Assembly (NCBI RefSeq): GCF_905163445.1
Contig: NC_053191.1
Location: forward strand, 7,192,001-7,256,000
Origin: Pararge aegeria
Lineage: Eukaryota; Arthropoda; Insecta; Lepidoptera; Nymphalidae
Direction of reading: 5' to 3'
Length of the DNA stretch: 64,000 nucleotides
The notes beneath the pieces are model-generated. The model was given only the letters and a program-made list of their open reading frames with translations, was not told the origin of the DNA and made no database searches. Positions 31,115 through 46,100 of the stretch are shown piece by piece. Positions within the stretch are counted from its first letter, which is position 1. Every line of letters begins with the position of its first letter. The translations under genes and the position numbers were made by a program.

Positions 31115-34100
31115 ATGGCCGCACAAAATAAAGGTAAGCAAGTCCTATTTAAAAATAAATGATTTGGGAAATTTTATCTTGTTGTTATCCTTTTTTTTAC
31201 TATGCAAATAGTATGATAATAGGCTAAGGTCGTATTTTGTAGGGCACTCTAACAGCCGAAGTATGTGCCTACAACGTTTTGACATAAAGATAACAGCGAG
31301 TGGGCGAAGAACGGCCATGTGATGCTTGGAATTGTTTTTACGAGAGATAATAAGTTTAGCTTTCGGAAAACTTTTATGTTTTTCTTGTTTAAAAGAAATT
31401 TACATGTACTATGAGCAAAAGCTTGCTTGTGCTTCAAGCTTCCATTAGTTACATTTAAAGAGGTGGATGAATACCTAGATAATATCTAATGCCTGAAATG
31501 TGCGTAGAATAATTAGCAAATAGCTAAATAATGACATATTACAAAGTAATGAATGTTTATGTCTATTTAATACAAGATAAAAGATGACATAGCTGGATTT
31601 TGATTAATGATATACTACGACCATCCTTGCCCTACATCTTTGTAATATCATACGAATTTTCATGGGAAGGGTACTTAGGTATGATTAATATCTTAAAGCA
31701 CATTTGGTTGGGTCTTGGAGAAATGATATTACGTATTTATGTAAAGCTTTGATAAAAATTTCGGAACTCGGGATAAATATTAAGATTTGGGAAATAAACA
31801 GCCGCGCCGACCGACGGGTTAATAAAATCTTCAAAATGGTTTAAGATATCCCATTTTGAAGATACCTTTTTATTAATTGTAGTTATCGGATTATAATGTA
31901 ATATATTGCCTGAAGATAAAAGATGTAGATACCATGGGTATTATAAGCCAAAAAAGGGAGATACAAAAAATTATAGAAGCAATAATAATAATACGTAAAT
32001 GTGTTCGTAAGTTCGCCTTCGTCCATTCAGCAGCAGAAAAATGGTTGCATTTTTTTCAGCTGAAGATCCAAAATAAGGCACTTTTATTGGGAGGTTAATA
32101 AAGTAAACCCAATTTATACCCTCTGGACCATAAAATGACTGAACTAATTATGATAACTTCAAATAAACGTAAAAGGTCTGGAAATATAGAACAGTTTACT
32201 ATAAGTCCTAAAAAATCTAATAAGCATTATTTTGTAAATGCCAAAGAGTGTTGTTGAGTTCCTTTCATTACCAATCCGCATTTGGCCAGCGTTGTAGACT
32301 ACAGCCTACACCCTTCTAATTCTGAGAGGAGACCCGTGCCCTGTAGTGGGCCGGTAATGAGTTGATGACGATGATGATGACCGGTTAACATGATTTATAC
32401 TTATTAGCTTTATCATGAATCTGGGTCGAAGTTTTGCGTTGTTCCTGCGGGATCTTTTGGATTCCCCAGCTTTAGCCTGCAGGAAGAATAACCCTGGAAA
32501 GCAGTCAAAAATCCACTTGAAAACCGACAGCAAGTTACGTAGTCATTTCCGGGTTTTTTAACTGATAAGCGCTGACAGTCTAGTAGTAAGGGAATCCAAC
32601 CTCCCTTTTTGGGGCAACAAGTTCAATTGCCGGAACAATACTCTAACTTTTCTCGGTTATGTACTTTTTAGACAGTGAAATATCACTTGCTATAGAAGTG
32701 ACGAAAAACATCGAAGGGATAATTGCATGTGTTAGAGGTCTTAATAATGTTTCATCTCAAAGGCGTGTTAAGTCTATGACGTAGTGGACGATGGCCTAAA
32801 CCATTCTGAGAGGAGATCAGTGTCCTGTAGTTGGAAGGTAATGAGTTGACGATAATATTGATGATGATCATGATTGTTAACTCCCACCAAAATATATTAG
32901 ATTATATAAGACCTTTTTTTCAGCAGTGGCCCACTCTTAATAGGCTGGGGATGATCAGAAGAAATTTGACATAGTTATACAAAGCTTTTTTTGGTAAAGA
33001 CAAACTTTTGAAAACATTTTCCATAATCTTACTCGGCACTTGGATGACTTCATAAGGGTATTCGACGGCAATTGTTTTAGCGCGGCCTCAATGGAAAACT
33101 TTGTAGAAAGCCGGTGATTGGCATTAAAATTATTTCCATTCTTTCCTTTTAGTTTGAGCACAGAACTTTGAAATTGGCTTTTTGTATATTATTAAAAATG
33201 TACTATCTTTGTATACACTAACTCCTTTATAAGTGTTACATTAAATTTATAAAGTGGGTAAATAATTAAACTTTTGATACCTAAAAATTCATATTTGCCA
33301 GATATTTTATTAAATAGTTAATAAATAGTTTAAAATAATATTTGATTAACAACCAATTTTCATGACATTGGGTTAGTCGGTATTTTGATATAAATACGAC
33401 TGCATTATCGTTGCACCTGAGTCCTACATGGACTCGAACGTTGCAAAGATACCTCCCGGTGTCATATTCGTTTATCATAAGTTTAATCAAAGAATTAGTA
33501 ATATAATTTATATGGTTTAAGGTATCTGAAAAGCTCAACGGTATTGATTTAAGCATGATAGGGCATAGAGGGTGAATTGGATAATATGAAATACGACTTA
33601 GTTTTTGTCAGTGACACCCACAGGGTGGTTGACTAGTGTAGGCATTTAGCTGAGAATTGATAGAAGCCGAAAACCTTTCTTAACTTGGAATACTTAGACT
33701 TAGAAACTCTTTTGGGTTAGGCAGTTTTTTAAGTATGTACGAACTGCCTGTTATACTACTATTATTGTACTAAATCGTCTGTCATCATGACTACCGATTG
33801 ATGCCCACTGCTAGACGTGGGACTTTTGCAAGCATCTCCGAATTCTGCGGTCTTGAGCGGCTCCCTGAAACTAACCCCATGTGGTATTTACAAATTAAAT
33901 CATTTGCTCTAACAACTCTCTTCTTTTAAGCAAGCGAAATATTTTTTACTTAGGTACAAAAACATTATAAAGCTTTGTTATTTTATATAAAGCATGTATA
34001 AAAAAATTTTGAGCCGTCACGGGCCTGGCAGATGTGAAACACCGAAATTACAAAAGTACAGATTAAAAAAAAAAATAATATTACTAATTTTCTCCAGAAA

Positions 34101-37100
34101 ATGATGACTGTTTATTTAATATACATTTTTTTTTTTCATATACAAAATGTTTAAATTCAAAAATTTCTTTTAAAAGGTGACTAGTATTTTCATCAACGTA
34201 CAATACGTACGTACGTATATATATTCTATCATACAGCGTAGCGCTGCGTCGCCACGGCCTGTGTCCCCACGCCAAAATCAGGTTTACCCTCCGCCTATAG
34301 ATGTTTCACATCAAAAATATCTAAACGATGATTATTTTTGGATATATTGCATTAAAATCCTTTGCGCGGTGGAGGAGCAGTTAACCGATAAATAGACAGA
34401 TTGTCTATTGTTTTTGTATACTATGACTATATTTTGGATGAAAAATACTATTTTGTAGGTAATGTTGGAAAATATCCTTTAAAACAGAGTTAATGTTAAG
34501 AATTAGTATGTCACCATGTAAAGCGGGTTACGTGGTTACATAGTAGCTAATAACATGTCCGTAACGGTACTGTTAGATGTACCTATTTAGCTATGCGAAT
34601 TGATAACAATACTTGTTCTAGATAATCGTATGGGCCTAGTTGCAATAGCATTGAAGTTAAAAGCCGACATGCTAGCTTTCAACTAGTGACAACCCTATAC
34701 ATCGTGATTATTGGTTTATTTACATAAATTCCACATCGAGTTTCGCTATAGTATAGAGTTTCAGGGTGGAATAAATATAACAAAACTCTTTTCTAGGACC
34801 ATAACTTTTGCTCGTGGTTGCCATGGTTAACCGGATAATTTTTCTCTAAAATGTTTTACATAATAGATGTTATGGTTGCCACTGCGTAATTTTTGTGACC
34901 GCTGTAGTTATTTCTATAAATAAATAGGTTTCTATTAAAAATTAACTCTTAACCTATTTTATTCATCCATATTCATATTCTTATGCATTTTAAAGGGAGA
35001 CCGGTAAAAAAGTGTATCAAAAATGGGGTTAACTCTTGCAAGGATTAAGGTAACTAACTTAAACATATAAAAATTGGTTGTACTGTTAGATGGGAAGGTA
35101 TTGCTTGACCTGCCGCCCTGTAGGTATAATATTTTACATATTTCATAATTTTCTTCTTTGTATTTTAAAGAAAATTAACTAGCTCGTGTACCTACCTGCT
35201 GCGGATAGGATTGTCTAGGTGAAGATATTTCTTTTTATAACTTAAATTTTTACAATATGTTGTGGAATAACATACCTAACACTCAGTGGCGTGCAAAGAG
35301 GGTATGCACAGGGTATGCAGATGATATAAAATGAAGAAAATCTCTAGTACGAATTATAAATACTTAAGGGTAGGCTTTTTATAACTCTTACAATGCCTTT
35401 CCTTAATTTTTTTATAACTCGTACTTGAGGTTTTCTTCATTTTATATCACCTGTATACCCTGTGCATACCCTCTATGCACGCCACTGCTAACACTGTAGT
35501 ATTTGTATATTGTTGAAACATTTGCCACGTTGCAATGTAGTGCCAGTGTTTCTGTTCTCTTTGACTTTGCGTTTCGTGAGAGAATTGACATTCATCATCC
35601 CAGAAAACCTTCATCACAATACTAAGAATCTTATTTAAAAAAAAACCGTGATTGTAATACATACCACCATAAACAACGGACCGCCTGTTTCGTATTGGTT
35701 TTGGCAAAGGTTCTGGTTTCAGTTTTCCGTTCGCTGTTTCTGATTTACTTTATATTGTTTTCTTAAATTCTACCCCAGTTGGATCATGATCCTGGATAAC
35801 TGTACCTAGTTACGGTTTTCAACATGCAGTTCAGATACCGTAAGACCGAACCATAAGTTCACATACCTTCATACCTTTGCCTACGATGGTAACATATTAT
35901 TAAATCAATGCCTGTGCTTAATACATAGTGCTCGTTGGTGCTAAGATTAAAAGAATGGCAATTTTATAGCCCCGATTTTGTGCCGTATTCAATTGTGGAT
36001 TTTGAAGGCTAACGCTGTAACAACTTTTAATAGTAAAATTATATACATAACTATAAGTTAGAATAGAATTCTTACTTGTGTTATAAGTAAGAATTTCATT
36101 AGATCAGAAAATGATAATTTCAGTTGTCTCATCACTTCATCGATGGAAAATTTTGGTTATTTCATGACGTGCGCGTTGCGGTGTAAAGTAAGCGCCTTGT
36201 CGAAATCCGTAAATTTTTTCGTAATTAAAATGGGTCTTTACTGTATGCGGAAGTGTATAAGTAAATGATATTACGAAATTAAAGAAAGACAATAATATAT
36301 ATTCTGTTTAGCCTGCTTTTTAAGATTAATATCTATAAACATTTTTTTTTAGCAAATTTTCATTAAACAGCGTATATAAAAGCAATGAAACCCTGTGGAA
36401 AAGGTTAGGTAGCGTTCTTTTATTAAACCTGGTCAGAGCAAGATTGGCTCAATTGTTTACCTATTCATCTATTTTAATATTTTTTCATACTAGAATTCCC
36501 CTTTTTTATTCATAGGTAGGTAAGGTACCTATGTCAAACATTTGCGACGCGACTCGACAAGTCTCGACACGATCCTTTAAGATGAAAAGGCTTCTTGCAT
36601 CCGTAAAGGCGTGGGCAGTAGCCAGTACCTTTTCAATAGCTCTTGACAGCTGAAGCCTATTATGTGTAGAACTAATTCTATGTGGAATATTTTCAATAGG
36701 AACCGATTCAGCGACTACTTTTGTTGTTGAAAGGTGTGTGGGTATTATTTATTAACGAACGTGTATTAAAGGCACAGGTGAGGTACGGTAACAAAATAGA
36801 GGTAGTAGGTACCTACCTCTATTTTGTTACCGTACCTCACCTGTGCCTGTTATTCTTCTTGCATGCTACTTACCATATAATTTCTACCACGTAGAGCAAC
36901 CTTCCACTACGTTGCTCCCTTAACACTCAAAACTACCACCTAGTGGTGTTCAAGGTGGGATAAATAAATGCATTTGTAGTTGAGGTCCTCTCGATTGCCG
37001 GCTTCCTATTTAATTTATCCTATAAAAATTCAGTTACCGTATTATCAAGTAGTTTTAGCAAAACTCAAAAAAAGGAGAATACGACAGATTTATTTGTTAC

Positions 37101-40100
37101 ACTAACAAAACGTTGCATTTCTTATACAGTGTTTGTATACACTTTTGTCCCTAAGCATACTCATACATATGGAAAACGGTAATTAAAATCTCCGATTGTC
37201 ACGATTGTTTAACGTGTTCAGGTTCAGCTTGTTTATACATACATTTAAAACCATAGGTAATATAGGTTAATAGAGTCACTAACATAGATGCGGAATATTC
37301 ATTGGTTTGTTTTGTTGACAGTTGAAGGTGAGGCAGAAGAAATGCCGGTGACGGCGGCAGACCCCTCCATCGAGCAGAAAGAACGTCTGATAGCATCAGT
37401 CAAAAAAGAAGTCAAGCAGTTGATGGAAGAGGTAAGGTTACATCGTTATTTTATTATCATATAGAGATTCAAATTTTAGCTTTGCCGTCCACTGTTTCGC
37501 TGTGTTTTCTTATCGTACGTAACCTGGAGTACCGATAGACGTTGGGTGCTAAGGTGCTACGATTGCAACCTAGCACTGAAAAGCCCAGTGTGTAACTGCC
37601 TCTAGACGAGACGTACGAGGTCGCGAACACAAGGCCGTGGAATATGAAGACCCCAATTATAAAAAAAAAATATATATTACGACAATGCACGGATCGCCAT
37701 CTAGCCCAAAAGTAAGCGTAGCTTGTTTTATGGGTACTAAGAAAACTGATGAATAGTTTTATGAATATTATACATAAATAAGTACTTATAATATACAGAT
37801 ATACACCCAGACAATGTTCGAATGAACACTTGTGAGAATAGAACCCACGGCTTTGGACTCATAAAGCAGGCTTACTTAAATAAACCTGAAACTTTTTCCT
37901 GCATAGGAGTCAAGACACATATTTTTCAATAAAACTTGTCGAGTTTGTTTGTGAACTGCAAAACTTTATTGCCTTTGATGAAACTTTACAGCCCTTAGTG
38001 TTTTGCTTCAATCCAACATCTTTTATTTTATCCTCTGGGGAAACTTTGCCGGTCTCATTAAAAGAAGACTTAGGTAATACAACATCGTGCTAAAATTGAG
38101 CTCAAAATAATAATAGGAGATCAACACAAATTTAAAAAAGCCCGTAGTGTCGTCAGATCAGAGTACAGTTGTCTCAGCACCCGACTAGCTACCCGACTGC
38201 CCAGCGTGGCGATTAGTATCAAATCCTCGAGTTGAACTTAGTCCAGCAGTGTTTGTTCCTTTATATTATGTTGAAATGAGACTTCTTTCTCGACGTATGG
38301 GAGAAATTTTATAGCAATGTAACGTTTTTCTGTTACGCGCAAGCTTCATTACGCGCCATATTTATTTCTAATACATTCTTAACGTGTGTGTGATTTTTTT
38401 AAAAGTTATTTCAGGTTAACCTCAGTTTTTGATTGTGAATATCAGTGAATGTAAATAATTTGATTGAAACTAGCAATTACTAATTAATACGACTCTTAAT
38501 CTAGTAGAAAAAATATGATGTCATAAAGAAGTTTCACTTTTTACGTGTGTACACTAATACACACACACACAATTTTTTTTTGAAATTAATATATGTCGCA
38601 GCCGCTGAATCGATTTCGAGCTAGAATACAGAGTAGTGACAAATGGGAAGTTTTTGTTTTAAAACGTCTCTAGTATCGTGTCGCCTGTCCACGCTGTTAC
38701 ATTGTTTCCCGGGTCGGCTCCTCTGGAGCGTTAACAGACGTTCTGCCGTGCTAATGAAATAGGCGACTATTTGACATTTTTCTAAAACTGAGCTTCTAGC
38801 ACTCATTTTTTTCTATGGATTTGCGTTCCTAGTTGTTGGTATATATATGGGTCGCAGTGAAAAGAAAAGACGTGTGCACTGTTCGACTGTCTACTTTATA
38901 TTGAATAAAAACAGAAAAACATTGTACAAGAAACGAACAGAAAATGAATGACATAAAAGGTTAGGAGCGAGTGTTGGAATAACTGCATAGCCGCAGACAA
39001 CACAGGCCGCACCAAAGACTTGTATTTTTGGTATATTCCAACACTGGTTTCAAGAACAAACTTGAGTTATGGAGATAATGACTTTATGGTAAAATTGATG
39101 TACGCTGTACGATACATTAAGCTTCAGGTATTTTAAGGTTTTATTAATGAAATAGTCAATCTAAATGTGAGACAGTTTTATTACTAAGGGGATAGCTACT
39201 TCGGAATTTGAAAATGTTGGCCCCCTTCGACTCATTTGATGTCGTCTCTCTAACTTTATATGTTTCAGGTAGCTCTTTAAATTACCATTTTAACAATTGA
39301 GCGAATAATTCTAATTTAATTATTAAAAAGTTTTTAAGAATTAATTAATAATTTTAATTAATAAATTTAATTCACAGTCAATGTTTATGACATTGTGTTG
39401 TTGGGTAATGATATAAATACGCATGCATTTTCGATAGTACACTAAAGTCGTGTTGGACTCGAACCATGCAAAGATACTTCCCGGTGTCTTAGTCGTTATC
39501 ATAAGTTTTATGCACACTATTTATTTTTTGATATATTTTTAACCACTGCAAGAATCGACCTACTACATTCATTCAAGCTACGCTCAGCTGTTTATTGGCA
39601 TACTCACATTTTCACACAGAATTTTTGTTGTGAAAATTCGTATGCGTTGCTATTCCCTTTTGTGTGAGCTGACGACAGTTCAGAATACAGTTGTCACCAT
39701 CCGTCCTCTTCCCGCGGGATTGATGATTATGGGAAAACCCCCGTTGAGAGTGGCTATTGATGATTGATGAAGGTTATCTATTATCAGGCAGTCACCCGAA
39801 AGTTCGTTCACGAAGAAAGCGGCGGGGTGACCGCACTGTGTGGTGCGGTCGAAGCTTGCCTCGGTCAAGGGCTGCGACGACGTGCCCTCGGCCTCTTCAA
39901 GACCAGCTCTACAACCGCGCTCTTACATAAGATTGCCAAGGTAAGTGAAACCTGTTGATTTAAGAATTAAAACAAAATAATTCCGAAGCAAAACCGTATT
40001 TTATTTTAATCGATAACGGTGTTATTCTAATCTTAAGATCTTTAATCTAATAAGATTATTAATATAGGGCCTTTATTAATAATCTTATGTCGGTTATTTA

Positions 40101-43100
40101 TTTTTATTACACAAACTACTGAAATTATTATTCTTCGCATCCTGAAACTCACATGAGTTTATTTGGACGCTGCACATTCCTCTAAAATCTAATAAGTCTA
40201 AATGTATACAATATCATATTTTAACTATTAAAAAGCTATACAGTATACAGCAGCCAGCAGGTAGTACACTATTAAATCCAGTGTATTTAATTCTGTACTG
40301 CGAGCCATCGCGTCGCTCAGTAGATACGAGCGACTGGCTTGGCGCTGCCCCGAATGCATACGTTACACAGGTGTTCCAATATTACTTAATTAATATATAT
40401 AATTTAATTATATGTTTAAAGGTTTTAAGTTAGATTAATTTTATGGTAATATTTGTTTACGTTACTCTCCGTCACTGAATTTCTCAAAGTTAAGTGTTGT
40501 TCATTTATTAATCTAGGTAGCATATATTTAGTGGTTCCTAATAAACCTTGCCTATCACGGCATGCTACTTGGCCTTATAGTGTAATAAAAAATGTTAATT
40601 ACTATCAAAAAACATTTTTAATGTAAATAATTGACGGATCAAACAGATGGTAAGTTGAAAGTTGAAACTAAAAAAATAAAAAAAAAAAGGTTGAAACTAT
40701 CACCTATAAACAGAGCAACACTTCGTAGGGTATTCGAGGAAAACGTCCTTTAACGTGCCGCCATGTGTGCCTTAACATGGGGCGTAGGTAGGTAGGCCTT
40801 ATGTGCCTTTAATAATTAATGATCGGAACACAGCATTGCAACAATGCTGTTTAGTGGCAGAAATAAACATGGTTGTCGTGCTTCACTCGACGAGCTCTGT
40901 TACAAAAAGCTACTAAAACGGGCTGTTAGTTAGGTATCCGCGTGACCAATATAACATTATTATTTTCTATCGTTTATTCTTTTTCATTTTTTTTTTTCTT
41001 AACAATGCTTAAAAATAAAATAGTAAAAACACTATAAAAAATTTATAAAAAAAAACCTCCACCCTCCTCTTGCGGGTCTTTTGGCGGTCAGGGCTCCAGA
41101 GTGAGGAATCTCCTCACAATACGCGCCGTTTCAAGGACTACTGCCTTCTGTATCCGACCCTTGATCCAACAACGAAGCAAAAGCTTCTTAAGATGTTGGT
41201 AGAAGGTTTTCGCCATAAGACCATTGACTGAAACGACGACAACATAACATTATTATTAGTATTGTTCTCTCTCTATTTGTACACCACACTAAGAATTATA
41301 CAAGAAAAGAAGAAACATAAAAATAGAAGCAGATTACAAAAGGCGGCCTTATCGCTTAGCAGCGATCTCTGCCAGGCAACCTTAGAATTAAGAAAAAAAG
41401 AGGAGAACTAACTAACTAGGTGGTACAAAAAATAAAATAAATACATACGAATAACTAAATACTAATACATAAACTAATAAACACAAATGCATCTAACATA
41501 TATAATAAATATTGAAAAAAAAACTAATAATAAACTATATAATAAATACTTAGACAAAAGTAAATAAATACTATGTACTACGATGTTTACATCGCATTCA
41601 GTTGGACAAATAATAATACTTAACGGCTTTCTTAAATATGACTACTGAAACCACGTGGAAATAAATAAATCATTCTACTGCCATAGGATACTCTTCTCAA
41701 CTAACCCTGAACTTACCTTGATAGAAATGCATGTATCATTTTGCAAAGTCAAAGCCTTGTGAGATACTCGTGTAGTTGCATAAAAGAAGACTTTTACTCT
41801 ACTTTTTTGTTCCACTTTGTTTGTTTGAATTGTGCTTCAAAGCTAGAAGAGATGAAACGAACTATTGTTACAGCTTCACTGCACGCGAATACTCTTTATT
41901 CTACAAATTAATTTAACTGTTTAGAATTTTTACTATTCCAATAAACAAAACATTTTGTTATAATTTTATGGACTGGTTGAAATTTAATATTTGCTCCGTA
42001 GTACCACACTCAGAGTAAGGATGGTTATATAGAGGTACGACGAAGCCCTAGACAGAGCAACCGTGCTTAACGTGGAAAGATAGGCTTCAGTAATAGTACG
42101 GACCTACACAAGTATATATCCTCTATAATTATAATACAATGTCGCGACGCTGCTATCCCAATGTCAGCGTTTAGGAGAGAGTCGACGAGAGTTGCTAACA
42201 TAACAGTAGATGAAACAGTGATTGTTTTCTTTTGATCAGCATATGCCTGTCGTTGGCAGCCTACCGTCAAAGCGAAGATATGCATTGCGCGCGATGAATG
42301 TTTCGGGGCTGATATTTAGGCTTAAATTTAGTTGAGTTCTTTTAACTGATGAAGTAAAAAAATTACAAATGAAGGAGAAAAATTACAATCTAACGTTAGG
42401 GATTTTCCCCTCCCCTACTATGAGATCAAAGGCGTCGAATTACTGCTGACGATGTCGGCTTTTACTATGCGATTAAAGTAACATGTACATTTACTATCTA
42501 TCTACTTACTATCGATGTATATCTAGACTGTAGAGTAGTTAATTATCTAGGCTGAGTGATAATACTTAATACGTTCATTTTTAGACAAAAGAATATTTCA
42601 ATATTTTTAATGTTATCGCAAAGAAAAACTTACACATCAAAGATTCGCCCAAATGTGGTCTGTAGAAAATGACCCCGACAATGGTCAGAGAGAGAGAGGG
42701 AGATTTGGGTTAGAATCACGTCGGCTCTCCTAATTTTAATATGCATAATTCTAAAATTGTAGAGATTTTGCTACCACTATTTAACTTTTATGTATGTATG
42801 TATGTTAATTATAAGTAATAACAGATTACAAACATAAACAATATGTATATATATCTGATCAATAGTCCCAGATAAAGGGACATCGGGTCGTGTCGGATGG
42901 AGTGGAGGCTCTTGCCGTTTAACATCAATTTACACGACCCGGGGAGGACAGTAGTTTGGCGTAGCATAGCGAGGTACACGCGTACAAGAAAGGCACCTGT
43001 GTGTTCTTAGGATATCCCGAAGCCGCCCAAATATGTGCCGGGGATGGCCACCGAGGAAGTTTTAGTGGGTAAAAATCCCACATAACCCGATTTACCCAGA

Positions 43101-46100
43101 GGTCTGGTATCTCTGAAGATTTTCCCCCCGTAAACAAAACGTACAAAAATATCCAAGACTTCCAAGACTACATCTAGATTTTCATTTATGGTTTATATCC
43201 AAGAAGTGTGTAGATTTTTTATTTTTGCTTATATTTAAAGTTCAAAATTGATCAAATTGAAAATTTCGCGAAATGAGCAACAACCGAACTCAACGCAACG
43301 CATGAAAATGCGAATAACGTCAGCAGCATCATATAACTTGAAATAATAACGTGAAAGCATACGACAGCCCTTCGCTTTTCATTACTATTTCCCCGAAAGC
43401 CAAGGAAAATTTTAAGCAATAAAACACAGTGGAATTCTTTGTGTCTAGCTTTCAATAGACTAGTGCCTATATTCATGTTTAAAATTTTTATGGAACCTTG
43501 CGCCATTACATAAAAATTTTAGTAAATAAATAAATTTTTTAGTTAGTATCCTTTTAAACTCACGTACAAAAAGCAATCAAATTTCTTTAGCTACATTTTA
43601 GCAACACATTTTATGAGAGCGTAAAGGTTTGTGTAAGCCTCGAAGGGGATTTACTCTCCAGAGGTTAAAGGCTCAAACTTAATATTTAATTATCTTTAAA
43701 ATATTCAATAAGGCCTTAGCTAAGCTTTTTCGAATTTTTTCAAAAGCTTTGCCTAAGTATAAGTAGAGATGATTTTGCCAGTGTGGCATTCTTTTCACGG
43801 GACAAAAAGTAGTAAAGTAGGCCTTTGTTTAAATAAATAGCATAGCCCTTGACTGTAATCCCAAACCTTGGCTGTAATCTCAAACCAAAGGTTGTCTGGA
43901 GGAGATCGCTTCAAGCGATAAGGCCTTCTTTGCGCATATATTTTGTATTATCGTTTGTTTTGTTAACCTAGCCTTCTATTTGTATGAGCAATAAAGACTT
44001 CTTCTATTCTATTCTTCTATTCTTCTAATCTCAACCAATATTAGGTGATAATGCTGCCCACGATAGAATGCGTAAAGTACACCTAAGTGAAGGTACTCGT
44101 ATTATAATATGTGGTCGTAGTGGGAAAAACGAAAGTCTGACCACATTTTGCGTTGAGTTATAAAAAGCAATGTTTGATTCTACCCCCAAACAGTATTGCT
44201 CTAGTCAATGGCGTGCATAGAGGGTATGATGATATAAAATTAAGAAAATCTCCAGTAAGAGTTATAATTACTTTACGAAGCCTATCTTTAAATTTTTTAT
44301 AAATCGTACTGGATTCTTTTTTTATTTTATATTATCTGCCCGCTTAGTGCACGCCACTGGTTCTAGTAGGACTTCGACTTCGGGGGGCCGAGTACGAATC
44401 CCAGCGCGCAGCTCTAACATTTTTGTTATGTGCGGTTTATGCAATTAAAATATCACTTGCTTCAGCGGTGAAAGTAAACGTCTGGGGAGACCTGAATGCC
44501 TGAGAGTACTCCATATTGTTCTCAAAGGTGTGTGGAGTTCAAACTCCAGACTAGGCCAGCGTGGTGGACTACGGCCCCTTCTCATTGTGGTAGATGACCC
44601 GTGTCCTGTAGTGGACCGGTGATGGGTTGATTCGATGATGATGGTGACACTTTGGTCTCAGGTTGATGGATCTTTGTAGCACGGTTTCCTTGGATACCCT
44701 GCGAAGTGTCCTTGCAATGTGTATAGGCTATAGTGTTAAACAACTAAGACACCGGGAGTTATCTTTGCATCGTTCGAGTCCATGTAGGACTGCGGTGCAT
44801 CGATAATGCAGTCGTATTTATATCAAAATACCCACCAACTCAATGTCATGAACATTGGTTGTTAATCAAAGTTTAATTGTTTACCCACTTTATAAATTTA
44901 CTGTAACAATAGTTTTCCACTTACCATTCCATATTCTGATTGCTCCATCAATTATAGCTAAAAAAACAAACATAAAGATGCAGAGCCTTATTCTGCCGCC
45001 TACATAATGCTGCGTCAAACTAAAATCAATAATCGATAATACCTAACATTGACTTCTAATAATAACACACTGGACTAGCTGCCCCTTAATACAAATGATA
45101 GCATAAATGATGTCCTCATTTGGATTGTCCAATGTGGCATGCGAGTGTCACTGGGGGCTTCGTATACCATTGCGTAAAGCAGTATTATTTGACGTATCCT
45201 AATTTTGGTAAAATAATGAGAAGGTAGGTAATGAGAATAATAAAAAAAACTGTCAACAATATTAAAATGATACTGTTTGTAGCGATTTCTACTTACCATC
45301 GTATGGGCGATCTGATTGGTCCGTCAATTATTACAATAAAAATATCTTATTAACTTCACATTTTTTTTTTCGCCTTCAATGTTTCATTGTTTGCACTGTC
45401 CCTCTTTCATGTTTTCTATTATCACTTTCACCAAGGGTTGTCTGTAAGAGATTGCTTTTGAAATAAGGCCGCCTTTGCACACAACTGTGTTTAACTTTAT
45501 TTTTATTTTATTTTTTTTAATTGTTTTTATTTTTACCTATTCTTTTTTCTTTTCTTGTGTGTTGCTTCTATTGTTTCTAAGTTTGTGCAATAAAGTATTC
45601 GAAATTGTACCTCGAGTTCCCTACTGATACAAACAATACAACCAAACTCACATTAGCATTTATAATATGAATTAGTAGTAGAATTCGTTTAGTCATATAT
45701 AACAGTATTGAGTTTTAGATCATCACCATAATCATCATCATTTCAACCAATTGACGTCAATTCCCTATAAAAAATATTAGGTACCTACATGTTGACTATT
45801 ATCATTCGTTCATTTTATTATCAACAAATCATAATGAGGGATTTGCATAACGAATGCTATTTCCCTATGTATTAAAAACGTTTATGCAAAGTTTCGAGAT
45901 CGTGTAAATACACAGACTCTAAATGATATTTTCCTTACAAATATGAGCTTATTTAAAACGTTCACATTCGAGCAAACTCATTTAGGATTAGTTTTAATCA
46001 TATTTCTAAAAGCGGAATAGAATTTCACTCGTAGGTTTGCAAAACGAGTTCTGTTTACCAATGTAAGTAATAACGTTGATGCAAACGTTCGAGATTAAGT

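Larger units (their letters stand above)
31134..37321. other. SGSM intron 1
   Basis: Contains SINE-B copies (about 32269-32380 and 32560-32875), repeat I (33190-33500), an RTE-like LINE scrap (33783-33885, gattgatgcccactgctaga), a fold-back MITE (35284-35487) and a long perfect hairpin (36770-36848). Other parts are AT-rich without recognisable features. Confidence 0.6.
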
